Shown here: positions 1-12,890 of the stretch, one piece after another
How the letters are laid out: each line of letters starts with the position of its first letter
Numbering within the stretch: the stretch's first letter is position 1
Assembly: GCA_013399895.1 (NCBI GenBank)
Contig: VXBA01001836.1
Span: forward strand, 1 to 64,000
From: Serilophus lunatus
Taxonomy: Eukaryota > Chordata > Aves > Passeriformes > Eurylaimidae
Length of the DNA: 64,000 nucleotides
Reading direction: 5' to 3'
The notes under the pieces: model-generated
The model's input: only the letters and a program-made list of their open reading frames with translations
Told to the model about the DNA's origin: nothing
Database searches by the model: none
Position numbers and translations under genes: made by a program

Positions 1-1947
1 ACAGCAGTAAGGTCACCCCTGAGAATGGGCAGAATGAATAACATTAGCAAAGTAATTATATGTCTAACTGACTTACCTTTCATTTCTATGGAGGAGACTT
101 GAAAATGAGCAACAAGGACTTCTAAATATTTTCAGTTTGGGAGAACTCCTGTTCCTCACAAAGTTAATAAAACCTGTGCATCAATTAACACTCCTGATCA
201 CAGGGACCAGACCTCTAGTTACCCTCCATTGCTCACCTCAGAAATTTGCAAAAAGGTATTTAAGTGACTTGCCAGAAAGCAGTGATTTCCCAATGTGCTC
301 AGCACAGCAGTTTGGGAGTTGTGTATTCCCAGTCCATTAGCAAAACTCTAGCTCTATTGTTTCTTATGGAGATTCTCAAATGAAGAAAACCTGAAACCCT
401 ACCCAGTAATAAATCAGGCTAGATTTATACATTTTAGATGATTAATAGGAAAAAAATTTTCAGTCCAGCCAAAATCATGATTTCTGTGTTACACTCAGAG
501 GTAGAGCTGACTTGAATCTTCTAGCAAAGGAATATTTCTTAACACTGTCCCTATAAGGTACTCTATAGGAAATAATATAAACTCCAAAACACTCAGCTTA
601 ATGTCCAGCAAACACAAAAAGGCTAAGTTTTTTCAAACATTGGAATTGTCAGCTGTAAACAAATGGCTGGTCCCACTGAAGGCCAGTGCAAGAATAGAAT
701 CAGTTGTCTCCTCTTCTCACTTTGTATTCTTTCTGTATTCTTCCACTCATTCTTTTGCATGCAGGCATGTTTCAGACCACTTAGAGTTCCAAGACTGTCT
801 TGACACCAGTATATGTGTTAATGGGTCAGCTTATCCTGAAACATTTTTAAACTGGTAGGATGCTGCTGCTCACTGGAAATCTTGTGAGAGCAGATGGCTT
901 GAAAACAACAAGGCCCATTTGAAAACTTTTACATTGAGGTATATTGATAAGAGAATCTGCTCCTCTGATTCAGAAGGGCATACTTAACACATTCTTGCCT
1001 GTTTACGTTGTAACTATTTCACTATCCTGAAACTGGCTTCAGCGCCTTGCAAAACACGGTGGGTAAGTCTTGTGTTAGCACAGAAATGTGTGTTGGCTCA
1101 GCTGAGATAACAATCCATATTTTCAGATGCCTATTCAGTTGAAAACAGTTCAAAGCTGGGTTTACTGTCAGCAGTACCTTTGCAGCTGTGACTCTCAAGA
1201 CAATAAAACTTGATAGAAATAGAAAGAGGGCAAAAAAGGGAGAAAAATGGCAACAGCACCAGGCTTTTATTTGCTCAGATTGGTGTTGCTTCTTTATCTT
1301 TGGTCAGCATTTAGTGTTCTAAACAGGTGAAATTCACAGAAGAAACTACATCTATGTGCAGATTATAAATATACATTGTAATCTCTCATTTACTGCTTTT
1401 TAAAAAATAGTTACATGAAAATATTGTACCGTCCAAAAAATGCAATGATATGTTAACATTTGATTTTTCTCCCTAATCTAAAAAATGTATGTATTTTTGT
1501 GGCATTTCTATTCAACCTGCCCTTAGACAAAAAAAAACAGGGGAAGACTACAGAGGAATACTACTGTTAAGCAATGTGTTATTAAAATAATAATAATGAT
1601 TATAGTAATGCATTCCACAGATATGATTACTATGCTTGTGCTGTTAAGTCTTGACATTTTCAGAAAGGAGGAGGAATGCAAACGAAATATCTGGTGGGGC
1701 AGAGCATGATTCAGGCACTGAAAGCATCTGGAATAACCTGAAACCTGAAGATAAGTAGTTTAAAAACAGAAAAGGGATTGAACATTAAAGCTCAGTTTCA
1801 GAGATGTTGACTTTGCGAACAGAGCTTTCGGAATCAGATTTAAAAATGAGTTGGGAACAGCAAAACTTCTGCTGTTTTCAGAGAAGGCTGTAGAATTTCT
1901 TAAAACATGATCCTGGGATTCTGCAAACTTCAGAGACACAACTGAGA
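1..1947. other. Unique AT-rich DNA, no gene seen
   Basis: I see no supported gene or recognisable repeat here. The open frames at 137-340 and 601-858 are short, lack convincing splice sites and have the mixed composition expected by chance. Confidence 0.6.
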
Positions 1948-2250
1948 CTGGAAGTGACATCTGGATGGGGTAATCTCAGGCCATTATCCACAACCCCATA
2001 GTCTGCATCTAGTTGAACCCTCCTGCAGGCCATTTAGGTTTGGTTTTGATTAACTCCATGGATGGACATGCCACAAACTCTCTGGGCAAACTGTCCCAGC
2101 CATGTCCAACCGGATGGTCAGGTGTTTTTATGTTGGAGTGAACATCCTGTATTTCAGTTTGTGTGCATTGCCTCTTGTCTTTCATTGAGAAGGATCTAGC
2201 TTTGTCTTCTTTACAAGCTCCCACCACATACTTGCACACATCATTGCAGG
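1948..2250 (-). mobile_element. Old CR1 LINE 3' fragment, antisense
   Basis: Read on the minus strand, this matches the last few hundred bases of avian CR1. Visible landmarks are the stretch around 2055-2100 (the CR1 segment usually read as 'tctctgggcaacctgt'), the 'gcctcttgtc' segment near 2170, and a 'ggaagtgacatctgga' equivalent of the 3' end near 1950. Many substitutions and an insertion near 1970-2000 suggest an old copy. The 76-codon minus-strand frame over it is a by-product of the repeat. The right boundary is approximate. Confidence 0.6.
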
Positions 2251-3559
2251 TATTATTTTACATAAATCTCCTACCAAGACACAAAATCCCTCATTGGTTC
2301 TCCTTCAATAAACCTCCATCAAAGAAGGAACACTCGAAGCTTTACTAAGTTCTCTCAGTGAAGTAACACTTGCGAACACAGATGGTTTTTATCATCCTGT
2401 TTCTGGCAGTCTTTCACGCTGGGGATTTTATCTCATGCACTCCGAGCAGTGTCATGCACATGTCAGAATACCCCTGCGGATTGGTTTATGTGGGTAAAGC
2501 CAGTTGCCAACTCAAACAGTGCATAACAGAAATGCAGAGGTCTTTTTCATAGGAATGATGAGGAACGGCCCGTGGCAGCCCATCTGACTTCACTCCATCA
2601 AGATGTTTCCACTCTCAGAGTTAACTGGAAATTATAAAGTCATGTAATCATATTGTGGAAACAAAGATGATCCAGGTGCTCTAAAGTACAGTTCTGGCAG
2701 AGGATATGGCTCTAATAAGGAGATACGGTTTTATCCAATCATCTTATTTTCCTTTTCTTCTTTTTCTTCTAAATCCACCTTGTTTTTCCTCAATAAAAAA
2801 AAAATTAAAAAATGCTAAGACAATGTTTCCCTTTCCTTTCTCTGTCTTGCTATTTTCCGTTTGTTCTGGATTTTTTTGTTTATTTAGGTTTTTTTAGTTT
2901 TTGGTTTGTTTTGCAAGGAGGTCTTTCACATAGAAAGCCCGATTAAGACCTAAGAAAATCTGAGTGCACAGTGAGCAGTCCAGCTTTAACAGGTGTCATC
3001 TTTACTTGTCCTGCTAGAGGAAGGATCAGCTACAACTAAGAACACAGTTACTTTCTTAGCCTGATCTTCAAGGTCTCTAGTGCTGGAGAAACTATAGGTT
3101 ATTCCTGTGCTCAGCCAGAAAGTGTTTTGGGAATAGCAGAGCTGATAGCTGGACTTGTGCACATCTCCACACATGGCCTTCCTTTCCATGGCATTGTGCA
3201 GTGAGCCCTCATGATAAAATACTTTTCACTACATCCTGTTTTAAATGCTTGATTTTGTCAACCCCATCTGTCTTTGGAAGAGACTGTGTCTGAGTCCCGT
3301 AGCTCTTTTCTGATCTTTCTTTGATCTGAATGAGTAGATCCTGCGTGCTGCCCTGAAAAACTCTGATGATCCTATTATTTTTACCTTTTCTATCTTGCAG
3401 TACATTTTAGTAAAACTCCTACTGGAATAGTAAAACTCCAATTGGAATACATCTGGCCTGACACTGTGGTTAATGATTTGTTTGGAAGATTGAACACAGC
3501 ATTAAAGAGGAACACAATGCTTTAGCATTTTTACACCATTCAAGGGATCACAGCTTCCT
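2251..3559. other. Unique DNA with T-rich patches, no gene seen
   Basis: The T-rich tract at about 2730-2910 explains the Phe/Leu-rich frame at 2706-2897. I see nothing else that can be supported. Confidence 0.55.
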
Positions 3560-3957
3560 CCTTAACCTCAGGTTTAACCTCAGGATTTCCCATAGTAGAG
3601 TATCAGCTGTCAGATTTATAAAAAATAAGAGTTTTAATAGAGTGTTACAGCAGCAGGTCAGCTCAAGCTGGGACCCAGAACAAAGTAATCTCCTCACAGT
3701 TACACCCTGACAGCTTGTGCACCTGCCCCTCATGTGCTTTGGTCCACAGGTGATTTTTGGTCTGGGGTTCTGTAACACATCTTTGAATTCTTTCTCTGTG
3801 TCCACACAGGCTGCCTGTTCACTGTTCTCATTCTCTGTCAAGTTCCAGTTTCTGTAATCTCCTTGTGTTCCTGGTAGTGCTTCCAGTGCACCAAAACTCA
3901 GCCCTGTACCAGCTACTAGGAAAATTAGTGAGGAAATTAACTCCATTCCAGCCAACA
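3560..3957 (-). mobile_element. Old endogenous-retrovirus LTR relic
   Basis: On the minus strand the segment starting at 3957 reads TGTTGGCTGGAATGGAG and continues through a 'gttaattt' and then a 'tagctggtacagggctgag' segment (about 3860-3940). This is the same order as the 5' part of the better-preserved LTR at 29325-29882, with an extra 9-base insertion. Further along the minus strand, an ATTAAA near 3635 could be the LTR polyadenylation signal. The 143-codon minus-strand frame across it (3548-3979) is therefore probably not a gene. The 3' end of the LTR and any target duplication could not be placed. It looks older than, or from a different subfamily to, the second LTR. Confidence 0.45.
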
Positions 3958-6900
3958 GGAGATCTTGGTGTGAGTTCACAGCTTGTGGCCCAAGGCTTCA
4001 GCAAATCCAGCTGCTCATCCTAAGCAAGCAAAGATAAGCGAGCAATGAACTAAATTACAGGATAGTAACTCTGTGTAACACATTCTACTTAAAGCTTACT
4101 TATTTGTGCTAAGCAACTAATATAATTCAAAACAGATCACCTCCTAACACAAATTTCTTCTCTCCTACAATTTGTAGTGTCATGAATTGTATTTGCCTTC
4201 ACCATCTTCATATTTTTGTATTTCTTTTCCCCGTTGGAAACCAAACTTAGCAACACTAACAACTGTTTTCCTCTTAAGCTTGGGTGCCCAATTGCTTATT
4301 CCTTGGCATCACACAGAGGTTTTGTCTTTGTTATGGATAAACAGTTGAAAGATATGGATTTAAACCAGCGCCACAAACCACTGTCACCTCAAAGAGAACT
4401 CACTGAATAACCTTCATACTTCCATTCAAATATCAATGAAAAGCACCAACAAGCCAATCTGGTCATGTTGACTGTGTCCATGGATGCCAGTGGTAGTCTG
4501 CAGATCACAAGCATACAAATTAAAAATTAGAAGAATCACAAGCTTAATTGTCACTTCTGTGTTTCGTCATTATGTGTTTCTACATTATGCAAAACACCAC
4601 CAACAAATGCCATTTGCTGCTCTCAATCAAACTGTGCTAATTTTAAAAGCAAGCACATATTTTCTCAGAACTGACCTGCTTTTAACATAGTTTTTTCCTT
4701 CTTTTATTTAATGGGTTTTATTGACAACAGACTTCTATAGTTTAAAAAAAAAATTAAGCCCAAGAGAGAATTTTCTTATCACAGTTTTTGCAGAAGATAT
4801 CATGAAGAAAATCATATTTTTCACAAACATATTTAAGAAAAAAAAAACAACACTCATGGGATTTTTAATCTCTTCAGTAAGGCATTTGCAACTGCACAGA
4901 ACAAATTACAATTTATTAGAGGTGTAACCATTGCTAAACAGAGAAGATCTCTTTGTAAAATGAACTAAGTAGCCCAACATGCTTATTTTATGCTGATTGG
5001 TTTATTATTAAAAATAATAGTCATTACTATACTGCAGATAGTGGTGTACATTGTTCCTAGTTCTGGCTTGAGAACATATGTGTTCTAAGAAGAATGAAAA
5101 AATCTGTTGCTTTAACAGATTTTGCTTTCTTTTGCAATGATGAAAAATTTGCATCTTATTTAAAAAAAACAAAAAACAGCAAAGCAATGTATGAGGTTTT
5201 TCAGAAGCATTTGTTTCTGACTTAGCTCAATTCTCAGAGCAGAAAAGTATCAGTTGAAGTAGAAATAAATGACTTTTGATTGCTTTTGAAAATGCAACCC
5301 AGAAAGGAAGCAGAGTCCCTTCAGCTCCCCTGGCACAGCACAAAATGGATACTTCCCAGTATCGTCTGTATTTTGGGAATGGCCCATTAGAGAAAAGCAT
5401 CTGTTTCCCAGGGACTGCTCATTTGACCATCCCAAGGCAATGTAACTCCAGTTTACCTTCTCTGATGCCACTGCGCCTGCCTTCCTCTAGGGGGTATTTT
5501 TAAGTGCAGTGATTTGCACCAAAGCATTCTGAGGTGAGCCACAGACAAAGGGAAAAACTTCATTTTGGGTGCATCAATTTAAAAAAGGCAAAGGGACATG
5601 AGACATGAACAAGAATATCTAAGTGCTGACAGAAACACAGGACAGTTTATGAGGGATCAACATGCAGAAAGAGATTAAACATTCCAGCAAACACTCAAAG
5701 TTGAGCAGAACTGTAGCTTTCAAGTAAAAACTATTGCTGACAAAAATAGCAGGGTGAGTGACACCAGAACAGCTCATGATATCTGGACAGTATATTTAAA
5801 ATAGCATCAGAAATTGACTAAAATTAGGCATTTGGCATCTTTCTGGTATTAGACTTGAGTTGTTTTCCTTTGTAGCTGACACTTAAATACACACGGAATT
5901 AATAATATGAAAAAAATGAAAAATGCTTGCATCGTAAGTAAAAGCTAAGTGTGGGTCAAAGACAATTTGTTTTTTTAAAAAATTAAGTGTCAAATGATGT
6001 CTTTTATAATTGAGAAAAAAAATCATTGTTAATTCAGTTACCTGAGAAATTGAAAGTTCTTAATGAAATAGAAAATAACAACTTTATTCCCTAGCTTTAA
6101 GAAAAAATAAATATTTTACCTATGTTTAATAATTCCTGTTCCAGCTGGTACAACATAGTTTCCATTTCAAGATGCTTCTACAACACTGTGCATTGGTGCC
6201 TAGATAAATTGTGATAATCCATGCAAGGACTGAAATAGGCACTAAAATGGGAGCAGCCAGAAAGTAAAAAACAAATGAAACACCTGCACTCTTTACCACT
6301 TATCAGGTGTTATATTTTTCTGTCAAATTAGTTGAAATTACCTTTTAGCCATCTGTCTTTTCCTTCCTGTTTAGCACTTTGTAGTGTCCCCTCTCACAAA
6401 TGTATCTGTCTTTTACCCTGGCTAACCAAAAGCATTTTGGTCCTGAGGAAATAAAGTTGCTTTGTGCTTCTGAGCTGGAAAGGGCCAATCAGCATTAACA
6501 TCTGAAGTCCCTACAGCACTGTGGTTTTATTAGATAACAAATCTATTAACAACTTTACACAAAAGGGTAAATCACAGGCATTTTTATTCATTACAAAGTG
6601 GTTAATGTTATACGTTAAAGGAATTTTCTTGGGTTTAGATGTATGAAAAATAAAGAGATTTTTGAACAGTGTCTGTCTATTACTCTGCAGAGGGCAGAAA
6701 AAGTGGATTTATGACTTAGTAGAACACTCACTCTGCTTTTACTCTTTAAAATCAAGTCCTTCCAAATCTTCATATTATATTTTTCTTATTAGCTTTATTG
6801 TTTTAATAGAAAAATTGAAGGGAGTAATAAAAGTAACTTCTCTCTGATGTTTCCTATTTGTTACACTACTTTAAAATTTAGTTGATGAGGCGTTATTGAA

Positions 6901-9743
6901 ACTTGCCCAGTCACTTGGCATGGACCACAGATACATAAAACTTAATTTTTAGTTCTGTGTCTACCACAAAGGGTTGTGTCTTTTTTCACAGCCAGGCATA
7001 CTTTGGGTTTAGTATCTTAGTAAACAAGATGCATTTCAAATTGGTCTCATCATTTATTTTACACTGCAGAAGAAATTGAAGGGGGAGGACTTCATTTCAA
7101 TTTGATATAATGTTTTGGGACAACATAATTTTTTTGCTGTTTTGCCAGAAAGAAAAAATCATATTCAGCTGTGAGTCAAGGCAAGCCAGAAATTTCCAAC
7201 TGTATTATTCTTGCTGTTACAGTGAAAAAAAAATCAGCAACGACTTAGAGATTTGCTTCTATACACCACAGGACGAGTGGCCATTTGTTTTTGTGCGTCT
7301 TTGGGTAGAGAAAGAGAGTGCATTTTTCCCCCATATCCTTTTCTCTCTTTTTTTTTCTGTTTGTTTGTGTGAGCACGTTGCTATTGATTCCTGCCAAAAC
7401 CAGAACCATTCTTTATCAGTACCACATGACACTGGCAGAAAAGCTATTGAACATCCTGCCTATTTAACCTAAATCAAAAGGAAATAGTTGTTCAAGGTAT
7501 GTGCAACTGTAGTCTGAGGTTTCTGCTTCTCTGTGCTTGACATCTGTATGTTTCTGTCTCTGGAAAAAGTATGAGCTCACCAATGCTGAGGCAGCTGACA
7601 CACACTGTGCAGCAGTACCACTCAAAATACTTAAAATAAAGAAGTGTTCTACAAGCCTAAGTTTCAGGGTGTCATGTTTATACCCAGTTCTCAGTTATTT
7701 CTAGGAATTTCTGAAGTTTATAGTGTTTCAGAAATCACATTTAAAAATCTCAAAAGCTTTTTCCGAAGTTCATTTACCAGCCTCAGAGCAATATTTGTCA
7801 TTTCAACTGGTGTGAAGGGATTTTAGCTCCATAATTCTAGGATTTTTATGCCTGTTTTGCGCAGGTGTAACTGATGATACTGAATGTGCAGTAGTGGAAA
7901 ATCATATCTGATGAATTCTGTGTCATGTTCACAAAAATGAGACAGAAAACAAAGTAATGAATCCTTCTTTTTGAAATAGCAAACATGAAAGAGCTGAGTC
8001 ATATTTCAATTTCTGGAATGCCAGTGTGAAGTAAAGGAAATCACACAGCCCCCAAAACACTATCATGGCATTTGCAGCAGATAAAAATCACAATTCTTTT
8101 GATGAAAGTTAACATCTAGGGAGAAATTCAGGCTTAATTCACTATCTTTACACAGCTTTAAATATCAGTGGATACAAACTGTATGTCCTACCACAATCCA
8201 TTTCCATGGAAAGTGATGTGTTTAATGAACAACAATGTAAATTGTTAAATTACCGTGGTGTTGAGATTTACATTCATTAATTTTCTTGCAATTTTTTTCC
8301 CTGCCTTTTCTGATCAGCTTTCATTTTCTGGAACCTGATGAGGGAATAAAACATCCTGAAACCCAATAACAAAACAAAACTTGAGGAAAAAATAATCATT
8401 CTGATTTGCTAGTTGCAACTAAGGGCTGCCATGCTACTGTATCCCCAGTGAAGACAGCTTGGTGTGAGCAGCTAGGAGTCAAGTTTAATGATTTTATAAT
8501 TTTCATGTGTTGCTCTCTTTTTTTGACTTATGTAGAGGTTAAACATCAACGATTACCAACAATCTCAACATTAAACAGTGAAATGCAAAGGATTAAGACC
8601 ATGACAGAATGCAAAATGGCCTGCAGTTATTTTGGAAAAAAAAAAATCTATGCATTTAGACTAGGTAAAAATATCCATTGTGGCACAGCTTCACAATCAG
8701 ATTTCTGGGGGGATTTTTTATTTTGGTGTGTGGTTCTTGTTTGTCTGTTTGGGTTTTTTTGTTTATTTTTTCCTATTTTTGATTAGTTTTGTTTTGTTTT
8801 CAATTCCTGCCTTTCCAGAAATCAGCTCCACTCACAGGTTTGGTTTCCACTGCATACAATGATTTTTTCTGGAGAACTATTTCCTCAGACTTGTCCTGAT
8901 GCTTATGCCTACATTTATCATTCCCTACTATTTCCCAGGCTACAGTTTTCTGTAGGATGTTTGCTTTGTTCTCTAGTGAAACAGTGCTGGAGCCTGATGG
9001 TTACTCTGCCATGGAAGGGGAAAATCTGTGGGCCACTTGGGACACAGAGGTGGCTTTTCAGTGGAAGGGATCTGTAGTGACTCTCACTTTAGCGGCCTGG
9101 AATCACCAGATACATTCCCTGAAGAGCAGAAAAAAAGCCCAAGAGTCAAACTTTAATCCTTTAGGATGTCAGCCATTGTTTCCTGTCTCCTTATAGATTT
9201 TTACATTCTTGTCTCCTACATCATTCCAGCTTCTGCACATATTGCAGTGAGTTTTGCTCAGTCTAATAAGAAATGTAAATGACTCTCATTGACACAGACT
9301 CAACACGACCTCTCATCACCTTGAAATGTTACCCTTTGTGGGAAAATTAGATAAATTACCATGTCTTATAGGATTGTAATGCTTGTAAGGCAGTGCTTGC
9401 CTTCTCAGTCTTATGTGCCTGGTTTCATTCTAGATGTGTGTATCCAACATCCCATGTCTCCACCCCTGCCTGCAATTTTGTCCTCCTCCACTCAAACCAC
9501 CAGCCTCTCTGCCCCCTTCCTCTCTTTTTCTAAGGTTGGTGAGCGCGAGGATACATCGGTGACTGGAATACTTTCAGGACAACCATTGCAGCAATGGAAA
9601 ATGCTGCCTCTTAATGTTTTCCTTATTGCTTCCTTCATGTGCCTTTAGGTTAATGGTGAGAAAGCTGGAGGAATGTGAAAGCTTCCAGCTTCATCTCCAT
9701 CATCAGAATATGAAAAACAGGCTTGACGACTCATTGCAATGCT
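3958..9743. other. Long AT-rich unique DNA, no supported gene
   Basis: I see no recognisable repeat apart from short A- or T-runs. The best exon-like signal is at 8535-8664 (+): a strong pyrimidine tract and AG at 8505-8534, an open frame of about 43 codons, and a GTAAAA donor after it. An A10 run inside the frame and the lack of a partner exon leave it unproven. Frames at 7110-7472 and 8680-8862 are rich in Phe, Cys and Leu, as expected from T-rich DNA. Confidence 0.55.
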
Positions 9744-9784
9744 TTTATTTTCTTTTTTTTTTCTTTTTTTTCTTTTTTTTTTCC
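9744..9784. repeat. T-rich low-complexity tract
   Basis: T-runs are broken by single C bases. The opposite strand gives a poly-lysine open frame (9745-9945) that is not a gene. Confidence 0.9.
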
Positions 9785-10274
9785 CAAGGAGAGGCTGAAA
9801 TCCTTGAGACTTTGGCTTTAAATGTTACTACTACACGGCTTCCAGCTCCTGAAAAAAAAATCTTCCTGTGGAGTTCCTGAGAGGTGCCAGTGCTGTTCCT
9901 GCTGGTTTTCCCTGGTTTGCCCAAGGGAGGCAAACTGACATTCATAAGTTCGCTTTAGCTGGTGCAGGGAAGCCAAGATCGATTGTCTTGATGTGTATTT
10001 TGCCATTTTGTAGCTCTCACTAAATTCTTCAACTGCAGTTCCCCTATCTAAAGACATGCTGTGGTGCCTACGCCTCAGGCAGATAAGGTGATACAAAGAT
10101 CGTCCAGTAACCACTAGTCTCTAGATCACAGAAGGGGTCCAGGAAGAGAAGATTTTGTCATCATACTCTATGAATTCCATAAATAGAAGGCTTCACTCAA
10201 CACTGTTTTAAACTCTTCTCTTTTCCAGCGTAGTCATTTTTGAGCAAAACAAAACCAAACCCAAAAGAGATCCT

Positions 10275-10333
10275 AGAAAAAAAAAAAAAAAANGAAAGCT
10301 AAAAAAAGAAAAAAAAAAAAAAGAAAGAAAAAA
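10275..10333. repeat. A-rich low-complexity tract containing an N
   Basis: Two long A-runs flank 'gaaagct', and one undetermined base sits at 10293. The true length is uncertain because homopolymers of this kind are often mis-sized. Confidence 0.9.
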
Positions 10334-12095
10334 GAAACATTATCTCACTTGGTTTTGAGTCAGCCTCTCCACAGTCCTCAGGGAGCAGAGGAGCAAACAA
10401 GATTATGTTCAGAATGTTCCCTTTCATGAGCAGGGCTAAACCAAATGCATCAGAGCAAATGAAAACATATTCCAAACACATCCAAAAGCAAGCCTATCCC
10501 CTGAAAACCAGGATACTGACTGGGGCTACAAGGCAGCCAGCAAAAGAAGGGAAAGAAATTCCTTTAAACCTATGGGCTGTACCTCTAAGCACAATTAACA
10601 CAAATGGATGTCTGCAAGTGCTGCTCTGCTTTTGGCAGGTGCTATTAAAAACACATGAATTTGGGTGTAGCAGCTGCCTTTAGGGATCCCACTGACTCAG
10701 CAAAGAAAGACCACACGACTCAGAGAACTCTTGAGCTGTGGGCTGCATCTCACACCGGGTTCTACCAGAACTACCTCCCCCAGGTTCAGGCCATCCAAGC
10801 AAAGAGCATGCTGGCAATGTGATATTAGCATTTCGGTTGGTGTTTTCTTTGGGTAGCAGAAGTTCAGCTGAGAGCAAATGGAGAAAGTAGACCTGTAACA
10901 TCTAAATCTGTTACAGTCCCTCATAATGGGGGACTGGGATGGAGAATGCACATGCTATGAGGTGAAGACAAGAGGAGAACTTTGGCTTTCACCACTGAAT
11001 TAATGTTATAAATTGTAAAAAAACAAAAACAAAAAACCTAACTTACTGCCCTTGAAAATTCTGGGGATGATTCAAAAATATTTTTCTTTATGCAGGGAGA
11101 GCTAATCAAGCATGTTCATATCTGGTTATTTCAGTATTTCACATTGTGGGCTTGCAGTCAGCTTGCTCAGTTCTCATCCATCTACACTTAATGCACACTC
11201 TGAGCCCTGGAGAGGCTACTAGGTCATATTGGTAGTTGATGTGAAATGGTAGTAAAAAGTTTCAGAAACGCTGAAGGAGCTATATTTAACTTGCACCAGC
11301 TAAGGTGATTTCATGGCAAACATAAGAACGGGGGGGGGTGGGATCTGGTGCTCACAATTTAAGTCACCACAGTCACAGCAGCTGCAGTAAATCTTTAAGG
11401 AGCTTCCCTTCCACTAATTAATCTGCCTTCATTTAATTTTATGAAATATCAGTAAGTGGTAATTAGTTTTAAGAGATGTTTTTCTTTCCTCACACTCACG
11501 GCATGTACACCAGTGCAGAAAATGGACTACAGCAGTTCTCTGGGCCCACCTCCTGAACACAACATTGTTTGTTACGGAAAAACAATTAACAAGAAGCAAT
11601 GAAATCTGATTTCTTTAATCTGTGCTGTGATGAAAGCTCCCCTGATGTGTGCTTGTCTTTCTGCAAGCACTCAATGCTGCCACTAATCCTTTGCATTCTT
11701 TAGAGAATGCTCATTGATTTAACTACCATCAAATGTAATTACGCTGTCCACAGGTATGTTTGTCATGCACTTACACTGACATACCTTTGAGGCCACGGGG
11801 TAATTTCTCCTCAACACAGACGGATAAGAAAGGACCATTTAAAGCTGTGTTCCAGCAGCTTTCTAGATACTTTTGACCTTACTTTCTGTTGCACAGCTGT
11901 GGTACCCCCATGGACGCAATGCCAAAACGCAGCACTCTCCAGAGACCTTACAGACCCCACATGTAAACGTAAAAATAAACATGATTGCACTCAAGGGCTG
12001 AGGATTTGAAATTTTAGTCTTGATTTGGCTGCTAAGACCAAAACTAGCTGTTGGTGATATGCATCTGCCATCTACTTTCCGCACGGACATTAGGA
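10334..12095. other. Unique DNA, no gene seen
   Basis: Short frames occur on both strands around 10680-10951, where GC is slightly higher, but none has paired splice sites or recognisable content. A G9 run lies near 11330. Confidence 0.55.
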
Positions 12096-12890
12096 TTGAA
12101 TCAGAATGTTTTGTGTTGGAAGTGACCTCAAAGATCATCTCATTCCAACACTCTGCCGTGGACAGGGACACCTTCCACTAAACCAGGTTTCTCAAGACAT
12201 CATCCAGTCTGGCCTTGAGCACTTCCTGGGATGGGGCAGCCACAGCATCTCTGGGCAACCTGTGCCAGTGCCTCACCACTCTCACAAGGATGAAATTCTT
12301 GTGTAAACCTGCTCTCTTCTTGTTTACAACCATTTCACCTTGTGCTGACAACATCTGCCTGTTAAAAAGTCCCTCTCACTCCTTTTTTAAGTGCCTTTCA
12401 AGTGTTGAAAGGTGCTATAAGTTCACCTTGAAACTTCTCCAGGCAGAATAATACCAACTCTCTCAGCCTTTCTCCATAGGAGAGGTGCTCCAGGTCTCTG
12501 GGCATCTTTGTGGCTTACTGTGGACAAGCTCTAGGAGGTTCACACCTTTCCTGTCTGTGCTGGGGAAACCAGAGCTGGATGCAGGACTGCAGCTGGGTTC
12601 TCAGGAAGGCAGGGTAGAGGGGCAGAATCCACTCCTTCAACCTGCTGGCCACTCTTGTTTGGCTGCAGACCAGGATGTAGTTGGCTTTTTGGGTTTTCAG
12701 CTGGCTCAAGTCCAGCTTGACATCCACCAAATCCCCAAGTCTCTCTCCAGAGAAGAGCAGCTCTCAATGACATCTTCTCCCAGTCTGTCCACATGTCTGG
12801 GATTGCCCTGACCCAGGAGCAGCCCCTTGAACTCAGACTTTTTGAACTTCCTGAGGTTCTTGTTCACAGATTCTATCTCCTGCTTTCATC
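12096..12890 (-). mobile_element. CR1 LINE, 5'-truncated, antisense
   Basis: The left edge is the CR1 3' terminus ('gaatcagaatgttttgtg', then 'gaagtgacctcaaagatcat' in antisense form). Moving right, the sequence passes through the 3' UTR-like part ('ggcagccacagcatctctgggcaacctgtg', here split at about 12235-12265) and into the end of ORF2 (about 12480-12880), with the usual 'gctgcagaccaggatgtag' and 'catccaccaaatccccaagt' segments. This matches the 3' part of an avian CR1 non-LTR retrotransposon truncated at its 5' end, as is typical. The frames on both strands here (12485-12811 and others) belong to the repeat. Confidence 0.87.

Noticed and set aside
3548..3979. 143-codon minus-strand frame
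   Set aside because: It covers the LTR relic at 3560-3957.
12485..12811. 108-codon + frame and its minus-strand partners
   Set aside because: They lie inside the antisense CR1 at 12096-12890.
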